NCBI GenBank assembly: GCA_947492905.1
Contig: CANLOL010000001.1
Location: 784,578 to 848,577, forward strand
Length of the DNA stretch: 64,000 nucleotides
From: an uncultured Sphingorhabdus sp.
GTDB lineage: Bacteria > Pseudomonadota > Alphaproteobacteria > Sphingomonadales > Sphingomonadaceae
Reading direction: 5' to 3'
Part shown: one piece after another, positions 44,701 to 53,280 of the stretch
Layout of the letters: every line of letters begins with the position of its first letter
Numbering within the stretch: the first letter of the stretch is position 1
Translations under genes and position numbers: made by a program
Notes under the pieces: generated by a model
The model's input: only the letters and a program-made list of their open reading frames with translations
Databases searched by the model: none
Told to the model about the DNA's origin: nothing

Positions 44701-45845
44701 TGATAAACCAATTTGCATTGAACGAAGATCAAATCGCCATTCAAGAAATGGCGCAGAAATTCACGGCGGATGAAATTACGCCTTTTGCGGCGGAGTGGGA
44801 CGAGAAACATATTTTTCCGCGCGATACGATACAAAAAGCAGCGCAGCTTGGTTTTGGCTCTATCTATGTGTCCGAAGAAAGCGGCGGCATTGGTTTGGGG
44901 CGTTTGGAAAGCGCGCTTATCATGGAGGCGATGGCCTATGGTTGTCCATCAACATCGGCCTTTATATCGATCCATAATATGGCGGCTTGGATGATTGATA
45001 CATTCGGATCGCAAGAGGTGAAAGATAAATATCTGCCTGATTTGATTGGAATGGATAAAATTGCCTCTTATTGCTTGACCGAAGCTGGCGCGGGATCAGA
45101 TGCGGCATCGCTCAAGACTAAGGCAGTGTTGGATGGCGATCATTATGTGGTCAGCGGCGCGAAACAATTTATATCGGGCGGCGGCGAAAATGAGATTTAT
45201 GTTGTAATGACGCGCACCTCTGATGAAGGTGCTGGCGGTGTCACATGCTTAGTGATTGAAAAAGATATGGACGGAGTGTCGTTCGGCGCCAATGAGAAAA
45301 AGCTCGGTTGGCATTCGCAGCCCACGGCGCAAGTCAATTTTGATGAAGTGCGCGTTCCTGTGGCCAATCGTGTTGGCGCAGAAGGCGAAGGGTTTCGCAT
45401 TGCTATGTCGGGCCTTGATGGTGGACGTCTGAACATTGGCGCATGCAGTCTTGGCGGAGCGCAGCGCTGTCTGGATGAGGCGATTGCCTATACCAAAGAG
45501 CGCAAGCAATTTGGCAAAGCGATTTCCGAATTTCAAAACACCCAATTCACATTGGCCGATATGGCAACCGATTTAGAAGCATCGCGTGCCTTGCTCTATT
45601 TAGCCGCGTGCAAAGTGAATGAAGGTGCGCCCGATAAGACCCGATTTGCAGCGATGGCGAAACGGCTCTCAACCGATAATGGCAGCAAGATTGTGAATGA
45701 TGCTTTGCAGCTTTTTGGTGGTTATGGATATTTGCAAGATTATCCGATTGAGAGGTTCTGGCGTGACTTGCGTGTGCATTCGATTTTAGAGGGAACCAAT
45801 CAGGTGATGCGCATGATTGTTGGTCGGGATTTGTTGCGGCAATAG
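44700..45845 (+). CDS. Acyl-CoA dehydrogenase, probable isobutyryl-CoA dehydrogenase
   Basis: A 381-aa FAD flavoenzyme. Family motifs are YCLTEAGAGSDAASLKT, the FAD region GLDGGRLNIGACSLG, RKQFGKAISEFQ and the C-terminal LQLFGGYGYLQDYPIERFWRD. The catalytic base is E364 in SILEGTNQVMRMIVG, as in isobutyryl-CoA and short-branched-chain enzymes. With the hydrolase, crotonase and 3-hydroxyisobutyrate dehydrogenase downstream, it fits valine breakdown (isobutyryl-CoA to methacrylyl-CoA). The start overlaps the deacetylase stop as TAATG with GAGGAAAT upstream. Confidence 0.92.
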   Translation: MINQFALNEDQIAIQEMAQKFTADEITPFAAEWDEKHIFPRDTIQKAAQLGFGSIYVSEESGGIGLGRLESALIMEAMAYGCPSTSAFISIHNMAAWMIDTFGSQEVKDKYLPDLIGMDKIASYCLTEAGAGSDAASLKTKAVLDGDHYVVSGAKQFISGGGENEIYVVMTRTSDEGAGGVTCLVIEKDMDGVSFGANEKKLGWHSQPTAQVNFDEVRVPVANRVGAEGEGFRIAMSGLDGGRLNIGACSLGGAQRCLDEAIAYTKERKQFGKAISEFQNTQFTLADMATDLEASRALLYLAACKVNEGAPDKTRFAAMAKRLSTDNGSKIVNDALQLFGGYGYLQDYPIERFWRDLRVHSILEGTNQVMRMIVGRDLLRQ

Positions 45846-45891
45846 ATTTTACAATGTAAGGTCAATATCCATCAAATGATTTGAGCTTTTT

Positions 45892-46968
45892 ATGACAAAA
45901 GATACGATTAATAACGACATATTGTCACAAATTACTGACAATGCGGGACATATTAGCCTTAATCGGCCAAAGGCGCTGCATGCGCTGAACCTTGATATGT
46001 GCAAGGGCATGACTCAAGCCTTATTGGATTGGTCAAAGGATGATGCCGTGCGCGTTGTGATGATTGATCATAGCGAAGGGCGCGGTTTTTGTGCGGGCGG
46101 TGATATAAGGATGCTGGCCGAGAGTGGGGCGAAAAAAGGCGCTGCAAAGGGCAAGGAAGCGCGCGAATTTTTCTATGTGGAATATCAATTAAACCATCTG
46201 TTGTTTGAATATAAAAAGCCCGTTGTGGCCTTTATGGATGGGATAACAATGGGCGGCGGGGTCGGTATTTCGATGCCCGCAAAATTTCGCGTAGCCACTG
46301 AAAACACGCGCTTTGCTATGCCAGAAACGGGCATTGGATTATTCCCTGATGTTGGCGGGGGGTGGTATTTACCGCGCCTTGAAGGGCGTGTTGGACAATT
46401 TTTAGCCCTAACCGGAGCGCGTCTTGATGGCGCAGAATGTCATGCTTTGGGCATTGCCACCCACTATCTACCAAGCGAAAAATTAGACGAAGCCAAAGAG
46501 CGTATCGCCCAAAACCCAAGTCGTATTTCGGGCATATTGGGGGATTTGTCGGTCACGCCTCCTGCCGCTAAAATTATGGAAAATATAGATAAAGTGAATA
46601 AACATTTTGCTTTTGATACGTTCGAAGAAATCTTGGAATCGCTGGAAAATGGTGTCAGCGATTGGGCCGCGACAGAGCGCGATACTTTGGGGACAAAATC
46701 TCCGCAAACCTGCAAAGTGGCTCTGCGGCAATTGGCCGAAGGGGCACAAATGCAAAGCTTTGCCGATCAGATGAAACAAGAATATGCCATTGGCTCGCAC
46801 GTTGTTTCTATGCATGACTTTTTAGAGGGGGTGCGCGCTCTAATTATCGATAAAGATCATGCACCTGTGTGGAATCCACTTACCCCAGCAGATGTCAGCG
46901 ATGCATGGATTGACGCCATATTTGAGCCGCTGCCTGCGGATGAAGAGTGGAAGCCGTTAAAGCTGTAA
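45892..46968 (+). CDS. 3-hydroxyisobutyryl-CoA hydrolase (crotonase family)
   Basis: The 358-aa length and sequence fit 3-hydroxyisobutyryl-CoA hydrolase rather than ordinary enoyl-CoA hydratase (about 260 aa). Crotonase motifs are GHISLNRPKALHALN, the oxyanion-hole region EGRGFCAGGDIRMLAE, and YKKPVVAFMDGITMGGGVGI. The family Glu lies in FAMPETGIGLFPDVGGGWYLPRL. It hydrolyses 3-hydroxyisobutyryl-CoA in valine breakdown, avoiding build-up of methacrylyl-CoA. It follows the acyl-CoA dehydrogenase by 46 bases and precedes the second crotonase by 24 bases. Confidence 0.9.
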   Translation: MTKDTINNDILSQITDNAGHISLNRPKALHALNLDMCKGMTQALLDWSKDDAVRVVMIDHSEGRGFCAGGDIRMLAESGAKKGAAKGKEAREFFYVEYQLNHLLFEYKKPVVAFMDGITMGGGVGISMPAKFRVATENTRFAMPETGIGLFPDVGGGWYLPRLEGRVGQFLALTGARLDGAECHALGIATHYLPSEKLDEAKERIAQNPSRISGILGDLSVTPPAAKIMENIDKVNKHFAFDTFEEILESLENGVSDWAATERDTLGTKSPQTCKVALRQLAEGAQMQSFADQMKQEYAIGSHVVSMHDFLEGVRALIIDKDHAPVWNPLTPADVSDAWIDAIFEPLPADEEWKPLKL

Positions 46969-46992
46969 AGCCAGAAATTTTAGGAGTATATA

Positions 46993-47769
46993 ATGCCGAA
47001 ATATGAAACCATAATCGTCGAGCAAAGCGATGCCGTGACGCTGATTACGCTTAATCGGCCTAAGGCGCTTAATGCTCTTAATAGCCAAGTTTTGGCCGAT
47101 TTAACGGCGGCTTTTGCGGCTTATGATGCGGACGCAACACAGAGATGTGCTATATTAACCGGCAATGCAAAAGCATTTGCGGCCGGCGCAGATATTAAGG
47201 AAATGCAATCGCAAAGCTTCGCCGATATGTATGGCAGCAATTTCTTTGCGGGCTATGATAATGTCATTGCGACGCGCAAACCTTGGATAGCAGCGGTTGC
47301 AGGATATGCGCTAGGCGGCGGCTGTGAATTGGCGATGATGGCCGATTTTATCATCGCAGCCGATAGCGCTAGATTTGGCCAACCTGAGATTAATTTGGCG
47401 GTCACCCCTGGTATGGGCGGATCGCAGCGCTTAACCAAAGCTATTGGTAAAGCCAAGGCGATGGAAATGTGCTTAACTGGGCGGATGATGAAGGCCGATG
47501 AAGCGGAACGCAGCGGACTGGTTGCTAAAGTGATTAAGGCCGATGATATGTTAGATGAAGCCATGCAATTGGCTGGAGAAATCGCATCGAAAGCGCCGTT
47601 AGCGGCTATTGCCGTTAAAGAAATGGTCAATAAATCACAGGAATTATCATTGCGCGAAGGATTGGATTTTGAGCGCCGTCTCTTCCATGGATTATTCGGC
47701 AGCGAAGATCAAAAAGAAGGCATGGCGGCTTTTGTCGAAAAACGCGAAGGCCAATGGACTGGTAAATAA
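46993..47769 (+). CDS. Enoyl-CoA hydratase
   Basis: A 258-aa crotonase. Motifs are [12 protein letters not shown], the oxyanion-hole segment [14 protein letters not shown], and [22 protein letters not shown] with E-containing [20 protein letters not shown] (two catalytic Glu positions). It should hydrate methacrylyl-CoA to 3-hydroxyisobutyryl-CoA, the step between the dehydrogenase and hydrolase of this operon, and may also serve fatty acid oxidation. Its 3' end is tandemly repeated twice beyond the stop codon. AGGAG before ATG 46993 is a good ribosome site. Confidence 0.93.
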   Translation: MPKYETIIVEQSDAVTLITLNRPKALNALNSQVLADLTAAFAAYDADATQRCAILTGNAKAFAAGADIKEMQSQSFADMYGSNFFAGYDNVIATRKPWIAAVAGYALGGGCELAMMADFIIAADSARFGQPEINLAVTPGMGGSQRLTKAIGKAKAMEMCLTGRMMKADEAERSGLVAKVIKADDMLDEAMQLAGEIASKAPLAAIAVKEMVNKSQELSLREGLDFERRLFHGLFGSEDQKEGMAAFVEKREGQWTGK

Positions 47770-47801
47770 ATGGCCTGGCAAATAAATGGACTGGCAAATA
47801 A
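47754..47801 (+). repeat. Three tandem 16-bp copies at the enoyl-CoA hydratase stop
   Basis: Units ATGGACTGGTAAATAA, ATGGCCTGGCAAATAA and ATGGACTGGCAAATAA at 47754, 47770 and 47786. The first encodes the protein's last residues and stop; the others lie in the gap before the 3-hydroxyisobutyrate dehydrogenase gene. Each extra unit contains an ATG and an in-frame TAA. Confidence 0.93.
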
Positions 47802-47822
47802 GCTGCTTAAAAAGGGCATGAT

Positions 47823-48692
47823 ATGAAAATAGCATTCATTGGTTTGGGTAACATGGGCGGCGGTATGGCCGCTAATCTGGTCAATGCTGGTCATGCGGTC
47901 AACGCATTTGACCTATCGAACGATGCTCTGTCCGCTGCCAAAGATAGCGGCTGCGCTCCATTTTCTGCGGCTCGCGACGCGGTATCAGGGGTAGATGCGA
48001 TTGTATCTATGCTGCCCAATGGCAAAATTGTCGATGCTGTGTATCAAGCTGATGTATTTGGTCATGCGCCAGAGGGTGCATTGCTGATTGATTGTTCAAC
48101 CATTGATGTTGGTACGGCTAAATCGGTTGGCTCTGCCGCTACGCAGGCGGGCTATACTATGGTCGATGCTCCAGTTTCGGGAGGTATCGCGGCGGCCAAT
48201 GCAGGCACGCTAGCCTTTATGGTTGGCGGCAGCGAAGAGGGCTTTGCGCGCGCTGAGAAAATTTTATCCGACATGGGCAAAGCGGTTATTCATGCGGGCG
48301 ATAATGGTGCAGGGCAATCGGCCAAAATATGCAATAATATGCTGCTTGGAGCTTCGATGATTGCGACCTGTGAAGCCTTTATTATGGCCAAAAAATTAGG
48401 TTTAGACCCGCAGAATTTTTATGACATTAGCTCAGTTTCTTCGGGGCAGAATTGGTCGATGACCAGCTATTGTCCGTTGCCCGGTGTTGGCCCGACTTCT
48501 CCTGCTGATAATGACTATCAAGGCGGATTTGCTAGCGCTCTTATGCTCAAAGATTTACGCCTTGCTATGGAGGCGGCAAACCAAGCTGGCGCAGATACGC
48601 CCATGGGTGCAAAAGCTGCGCAGCTTTATGAGCAATTTGTCGAAGCTGGACATGCAGACAAAGACTTTTCTGCGATTATAAAGACGCTTTGA
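47823..48692 (+). CDS. mmsB: 3-hydroxyisobutyrate dehydrogenase
   Basis: A 289-aa NAD-dependent dehydrogenase that oxidises 3-hydroxyisobutyrate to methylmalonate semialdehyde in valine breakdown. Motifs are the Rossmann start IAFIGLGNMGGGMAANLV, the substrate motif DAPVSGGIAAANAGTLAFMVGG, and catalytic K168 in GAGQSAKICNNMLLG. An AAGGGCATG ribosome region precedes ATG 47823. It is the last gene of the plus-strand valine operon, and its stop lies six bases from the convergent desaturase stop. The next enzyme, MmsA, is not in the window. Confidence 0.93.
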   Translation: MKIAFIGLGNMGGGMAANLVNAGHAVNAFDLSNDALSAAKDSGCAPFSAARDAVSGVDAIVSMLPNGKIVDAVYQADVFGHAPEGALLIDCSTIDVGTAKSVGSAATQAGYTMVDAPVSGGIAAANAGTLAFMVGGSEEGFARAEKILSDMGKAVIHAGDNGAGQSAKICNNMLLGASMIATCEAFIMAKKLGLDPQNFYDISSVSSGQNWSMTSYCPLPGVGPTSPADNDYQGGFASALMLKDLRLAMEAANQAGADTPMGAKAAQLYEQFVEAGHADKDFSAIIKTL

Positions 48693-48697
48693 AAAGC

Positions 48698-49729
48698 TTA
48701 GGACGCCGCCATAACGGTGCCAGCCTCTGTTTTCTGGCCGCTTTTTAACTCGCGCATGGCCTGAGATAGCGAGACATTGACCTGATGATAGCTATCATCT
48801 TCTGGCAATTCAGCGACCAATTTCTTATGCGCTGGTTCGAGCGAGTGATAGGGCAATGCTTGCACCAAATGATGCAGCGCATGATAGCGCAAACCAACGG
48901 GTGCGAGCAGCCCGCCGATTATAGGATTGCCCATTAAATTGACACTATCGAGCAATTGCTCTTCGCGCGAAACGCTCTGACGATCATAATTAATATAGCG
49001 ATGTGCAACCAATGTGCGAACGCCATTTAGCACCATAGAGATAATGATGAGAGCCAATATTTTGGCTACTATCGCGAGCGGCACTAATCCCGAAATAATT
49101 GCGCCAAGATAGACATATAATAGGACCGTAGAGGCAACTATCGCAAAGCGGTCAAATGCAGTTGCTTTGGTTTTATCGGTAGGAATATAATCCCAATTGA
49201 TGACCAATGAGGTGCCTTTGCCATTCATTAATTTGGCGCCTAATGCAGGGAACATCCAGATGATAGGATTAAGGAACATGCGCACCGCGACTAATGTGAT
49301 AGGCCCCAGAACATGATGAAAAACAAAGAAAGCTAGCCCAAAGAAAGAGCGATTGGTAATCGGCACATATTCAGGATCTTCTATGGTAGCAAAGCTTTTG
49401 GGCATATGATGTTCAAGATGCGCATCATAGAGCCGCGATGGCGATAATATGATGATACCAAATAATAAGTTCCAGCCAGCCTTAAAAGCCATCTCTTCTT
49501 TATTGCGGCGGTTGAAATGCACTATTTCATGCATGAAACTACCGCAACGATAGGCTGCGAATATGCCAATGACCAATCCAACAATTGACAGAGCCATAGG
49601 CGCAAAAAGCCATGCTACCATGCCCATAACGAACAATGACCATGTGCATAAAAAATCGACCCAATATTGCAACATATTGCGCGCCATAAATGGCTTAGTC
49701 AGCTTTATATAAGATGCTTGGCTATACAT
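48698..49729 (-). CDS. Fatty acid desaturase family membrane protein
   Basis: A 343-aa membrane di-iron protein. The three histidine boxes are HEIVH (in CGSFMHEIVHFNRR), HLEHH (in DAHLEHHMPKS) and HALHH (in RYHALHHLVQALPYHSL). A further conserved HR lies in LVAHRYINY. Hydrophobic segments lie between the boxes in the usual pattern. The family includes acyl-lipid desaturases and carotenoid or sphingolipid hydroxylases; the substrate is not visible. It is a single gene, convergent with mmsB. Confidence 0.9.
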   Translation of the reverse strand: MYSQASYIKLTKPFMARNMLQYWVDFLCTWSLFVMGMVAWLFAPMALSIVGLVIGIFAAYRCGSFMHEIVHFNRRNKEEMAFKAGWNLLFGIIILSPSRLYDAHLEHHMPKSFATIEDPEYVPITNRSFFGLAFFVFHHVLGPITLVAVRMFLNPIIWMFPALGAKLMNGKGTSLVINWDYIPTDKTKATAFDRFAIVASTVLLYVYLGAIISGLVPLAIVAKILALIIISMVLNGVRTLVAHRYINYDRQSVSREEQLLDSVNLMGNPIIGGLLAPVGLRYHALHHLVQALPYHSLEPAHKKLVAELPEDDSYHQVNVSLSQAMRELKSGQKTEAGTVMAAS

Positions 49730-49844
49730 TCTTGCTCCGCATAATGAAATTGATGGACCTATTTAACCCAATATAGGGATTAATAGTATAACACCAAGGC
49801 AGATTTATGGCGAGAATGATTTTGTTAAAAATAAGCGATTAGAC

Positions 49845-50258
49845 TTATTCAGATTTTTCAGCCTCTATCTGCTGAAAATCGCCCAGACCGCAAAGCCCAA
49901 AGGATTGCAACCTATCGCCAATAGTTTCTAATGAGGATATTCTGTCGCCTTTGCACAGGCGCGTGCTAGATTCTTGCCGATAGGTAAATCTATTATTATT
50001 CCTAATTAACGAGCAATTGGTGAGCAATGTATTGCGATAGACTTTGCCATTACGCAAAGTAAAATCGACGGTTATGTCATTGACAACCTTGGTTCTGGCT
50101 AAGCGCGTGCTGTTGATACATTTTTGGGGCTCGCCAATCTCTTTTACAGAATTTTCTGCACTTGCTTCGCTATTTTCATCCTGTGCGTGCGTGGCAACGG
50201 CCACCGTAAAGACACCGGCTAATATCATTGAAGATTTGATTATAGAACGCATATTCAA
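49845..50258 (-). CDS. DUF6491-like exported protein
   Basis: A 137-aa protein with signal peptide ending THAQ, a short acidic linker and a conserved small domain: KCINSTRLARTKVVNDITVDF, RNGKVYRNTLLTNCSL, STRLCKGDRISSL, FGLCGLGDFQQI. Four cysteines recur in the same places in the next gene, so two disulfides are likely in the periplasm. The pattern resembles DUF6491 proteins of sphingomonads; no function is known. It follows its paralogue by 32 bases on the same strand. Confidence 0.8.
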   Translation of the reverse strand: MNMRSIIKSSMILAGVFTVAVATHAQDENSEASAENSVKEIGEPQKCINSTRLARTKVVNDITVDFTLRNGKVYRNTLLTNCSLIRNNNRFTYRQESSTRLCKGDRISSLETIGDRLQSFGLCGLGDFQQIEAEKSE

Positions 50259-50290
50259 ATTCCTTAATTGTGAAAGCTAACTGTGAAAGC

Positions 50291-50716
50291 TTATTTTTCT
50301 TTTTTAATTTTTTTGATTTCTTGAAACTTACCAAAACCGCATCTGCCTCTGGTTTCTACTCTGCCAGCTGTTGTGCGTAAGACGCTAAATTGGTCAACAT
50401 TGCACAAACGTGTGCCGCGCACAGTGTAGGAGATAGGATCGCCTTTTGAAAGGCCGGGGCATTGACGGCCCAAATCATTGCGCAATATTTTTCCGCCAAT
50501 CATGCGAAACTCTATTGTTTGATTGTCGATAACATTGGTGTTGCTAATGTTGCGCGGCCGAATACAATTTATTGGTTCGCCTACCAGTTGAAATTCGTCA
50601 CTTTTTTTGCCTTTTGTATCGGCTTTTTCTTCGCTGTCTTGGGCATTGATGGCAATAGCAGATAGCGCCGCAATCGCAGTTAAAGCCGTAGCAGAAGTTT
50701 TCACTATAAAACGCAT
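50291..50716 (-). CDS. DUF6491-like exported protein, paralogue
   Basis: A 141-aa protein with signal peptide ending NAQ and the same four-cysteine domain as its neighbour: NCIRPRNISNTNVIDNQTIEF, GGKILRNDLGRQCPGL, GTRLCNVDQFSVL, RGRCGFGKFQEI. The C-terminus is lysine-rich. The two genes clearly arose by tandem duplication followed by divergence and are probably cotranscribed. Function unknown. Confidence 0.8.
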   Translation of the reverse strand: MRFIVKTSATALTAIAALSAIAINAQDSEEKADTKGKKSDEFQLVGEPINCIRPRNISNTNVIDNQTIEFRMIGGKILRNDLGRQCPGLSKGDPISYTVRGTRLCNVDQFSVLRTTAGRVETRGRCGFGKFQEIKKIKKEK

Positions 50717-50819
50717 AATATACTCCTAAATTACATTCCCCCAAATCATCCATAGTCTTTTATATCTTGCCCAATGATGAACAAATTAATTTCATTTGGC
50801 AATCGGTTTTGAACATGGA

Positions 50820-51476
50820 TTATGACTTTGCGGGCGCATTGGGCGCAGGTGTCTTTTTCTTAAACCGGCACAGATCCGACACTGGGCATCGCCAACATTC
50901 TGGCGTTCGCGCTTTGCAAATATAACGGCCATGCAAGATAAGCCAATGATGCGCGCCAATGCGAAATGGCTTGGGCGTTTGTTTATCGAGTTTCTTTTCC
51001 ACCGCATCGACATTTTTACCGACGGCCAATCCGGTACGATTTCCAACGCGGAAAATATGCGTATCGACAGCAAAAGTCTCTGCTCCAAAAGCGCAATTCA
51101 TAACCACATTTGCGGTTTTACGGCCCACACCTGGCAAGGCGTTTAATTTATCTCTATCCGAGGGAACTTCGCCGCCATATTCATCAACCAAAATTTGTGA
51201 CAGAGCGATCACATTTTTGGCTTTATTATTATACAGCCCGATAGTTTTGATATGGTCTTTCAACCCATCAAGGCCCAAATCTACCATTTGTTGTGGTGTT
51301 TTTACTGTTTCGAAAAGCTTTTTAGTGGCTTTGTTGACGCCTATATCTGTGGATTGTGCGCTGCACGTAACCGCTACTAAGAGCTGATAGACATTGCCAT
51401 ATTCTAGCTCTGTTTCTGGTTCAGGATTATCTTCGGCTAGGCGGCGATAAAATTCAAAAATATCATCTTTTTTCAT
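50820..51476 (-). CDS. nth: Endonuclease III
   Basis: Nth removes oxidised pyrimidines and nicks abasic sites in base excision repair. The 218-aa protein has the helix-hairpin-helix LPGVGRKTANVV with catalytic K120, and D138 in FAVDTHIFRVGNRTG, the same numbering as the E. coli enzyme. The C-terminal iron-sulfur cluster motif is CKARTPECWRCPVSDLC (C-x6-C-x2-C-x5-C). Length and start are standard. It stands alone on the minus strand, diverging from the small STAS-like gene. Confidence 0.95.
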   Translation of the reverse strand: MKKDDIFEFYRRLAEDNPEPETELEYGNVYQLLVAVTCSAQSTDIGVNKATKKLFETVKTPQQMVDLGLDGLKDHIKTIGLYNNKAKNVIALSQILVDEYGGEVPSDRDKLNALPGVGRKTANVVMNCAFGAETFAVDTHIFRVGNRTGLAVGKNVDAVEKKLDKQTPKPFRIGAHHWLILHGRYICKARTPECWRCPVSDLCRFKKKTPAPNAPAKS

Positions 51477-51563
51477 TATATTGGTTTAAACTCTAATATG
51501 TGTTAATCAAAGGATAATATTTAACACCATAATATTGGTAAATTAGAATGAGGATATCCCTAA

Positions 51564-51947
51564 ATGACGGTATCAAATGATATTTACAGCGTTGAGATTA
51601 TTGCAGCAAAAAATATGATTTTTGTAGAGGTGAGAGGGCAATTCACCACCGAGACCTATAAGCAATTTGCTATGGATGTGACTAGCGCGACCAAGACACT
51701 TGCATCGCATGGCAAAAAAATTAGCATTATGACCGATCTTCGAAAAGGTGTTGTCCAAACGCAAGCCATTGCCAATGATAATGATTGGAAAAAAGAGCTT
51801 GAACAATATGTTAATAAAAATGCTAATATATTGGAAAGCACCATTTATAAAATGCAGCTGCAAAGATCACAAACTCTTGTCAGCGATGATATACAATATT
51901 TTGAGACCATAGAAGATGCGCAAAGATGGATTGACGAAGAGGATTAA
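51564..51947 (+). CDS. Small STAS/SpoIIAA-like protein, copy 1
   Basis: A 127-aa protein without signal peptide. It has alternating strands and helices (YSVEIIAAKNMIFVEVRGQFT, KKISIMTDLRKGVVQTQAI) and ends YFETIEDAQRWIDEED, the layout of SpoIIAA/STAS-like proteins. No phosphorylatable serine motif stands out. The role is unknown. A paralogue follows 177 bases downstream on the same strand. Confidence 0.72.
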   Translation: MTVSNDIYSVEIIAAKNMIFVEVRGQFTTETYKQFAMDVTSATKTLASHGKKISIMTDLRKGVVQTQAIANDNDWKKELEQYVNKNANILESTIYKMQLQRSQTLVSDDIQYFETIEDAQRWIDEED

Positions 51948-52124
51948 GCCCATCAATCTTCATGGCCTTTGATTTGATCTGAGAGCCACCGCTTCGTAAT
52001 AATTGCAGCATTATAGTTTTGAATAAATATTTAATTTCTTGCTCGCCCTTTATTGAGTTTCATAGCATATTAAGACATGCTATTGTGAATTTAGTGCATC
52101 ATTATGCATAATTAGGATCTGAGC

Positions 52125-52502
52125 ATGGAAAATTACCAAGATATTTATGATATTGAAATGAAGCCTCAAATTGGCAGAATCATAGTCACAGTGAAAGGGT
52201 ATTTTACCGCTGAATCGCATGAGCATTTCAAAAATAATGTTACTGCGGCTGTCAAAAAAATGGCCACAGATGGTAAGAGAGTTGATCTATTATTTGATTT
52301 GATGGCCGCTATGACTCAGTCCCAAGAAGTAGCAAAAGACAATGCTTATATGTTTGAATTGGCAAATCACATCAATAGAGTTGGAACTGCTCTCAACAGC
52401 GTCCTTTATAAAATGCAAATCCAAAGATTATCTTTAGGCGATAAAGTACAATTTTTTGAAAGCTTCGAAGATGCTGAAAAATGGCTGGATAATGAGGGTT
52501 AA
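52125..52502 (+). CDS. Small STAS/SpoIIAA-like protein, copy 2
   Basis: A 125-aa paralogue of the preceding gene: shared elements are YDIEMKPQIGRIIVTVKGYFTAES, KRVDLLFDLMAAMTQSQEVAKDN, YKMQIQRL and FFESFEDAEKWLDNEG. The ending matches the C-terminal helix of SpoIIAA-like proteins. ATG 52125 follows AGGATCTGAGC. Its stop overlaps the convergent dapB stop by four bases. Function unknown; tandem retention suggests two related but separate partners. Confidence 0.72.
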   Translation: MENYQDIYDIEMKPQIGRIIVTVKGYFTAESHEHFKNNVTAAVKKMATDGKRVDLLFDLMAAMTQSQEVAKDNAYMFELANHINRVGTALNSVLYKMQIQRLSLGDKVQFFESFEDAEKWLDNEG

Positions 52503-53230
52503 AGCCCCAAGACGCCTTTCATATCATAACGACCATTAGGCTGCCCAGACAGCCACAGCGCCGCTTTCACTGCGCCGCGCGCAAATATCATACGGTCTTC
52601 TGCGCGGTGCGATAGGGTGATGCTCTCGCCCTCGCTTGCCAATATCACGCTATGATCGCCGGCAACGCTGCCGCCGCGCAAAGATGCAAAACCAATCGCG
52701 CCTTTTTGCCGTTCGCCCGTTATACCATCGCGTCCGCGTTCAGAGCTTTGCGATAAATCAATCTGCCGTCCCTTTGCCGCAGCTTCGCCCAATAATAGGG
52801 CCGTGCCCGATGGCGCATCAACCTTATGACGGTGGTGCATTTCCACTATTTCTAAATCCCAATCTTCGCCCAAACGGCTGGCGGCTTGTTCCACCAAATG
52901 GCTGAGCATATTGACGCCCAATGATGTATTGCCCGTTTGCAGCACCGCTATATCGCGCGCCGCATCATCGATTAAAAAATGATGCCGTTCTTCGAGGCCC
53001 GTTGTGCCAATGACAATAGGTTTACCGGCCTTTACGCACGCATCCAATGTGGCCTCTAAAGCATTGGGTGATGAGAAATCGACCAAAGCATCGCTTGCAG
53101 AAATTAAGGCGCTGGCATCATCGCCTTGGTCCACTCCGCCAGCCAAATCCTGTCCAGCCTCTGTTATGGCAGCGGCAATAGCTTGTCCCATGCGGCCTTT
53201 GCTTCCAATAATACCAATTGCGCTCATCAT
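52499..53230 (-). CDS. dapB: 4-hydroxy-tetrahydrodipicolinate reductase
   Basis: DapB reduces hydroxy-tetrahydrodipicolinate in the lysine and peptidoglycan (diaminopimelate) pathway. The 243-aa protein has the NAD(P) motif IGIIGSKGRMGQAI, the active-site segment IVEMHHRHKVDAPSGTAL with conserved His-His and Lys, and FASLRGGSVAGDHSVI. GTTGLEE is also present. ATG 53230 is fitting for the family; an adjoining ATG at 53227 gives one residue less. It diverges from the sirtuin gene with about 50 bases between them. Confidence 0.95.
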   Translation of the reverse strand: MMSAIGIIGSKGRMGQAIAAAITEAGQDLAGGVDQGDDASALISASDALVDFSSPNALEATLDACVKAGKPIVIGTTGLEERHHFLIDDAARDIAVLQTGNTSLGVNMLSHLVEQAASRLGEDWDLEIVEMHHRHKVDAPSGTALLLGEAAAKGRQIDLSQSSERGRDGITGERQKGAIGFASLRGGSVAGDHSVILASEGESITLSHRAEDRMIFARGAVKAALWLSGQPNGRYDMKGVLGL

Positions 53231-53280
53231 TTCCTCATTTCGCTCTTGCCAAAATAGCTTTTCACTGTTTGACTATCCTC

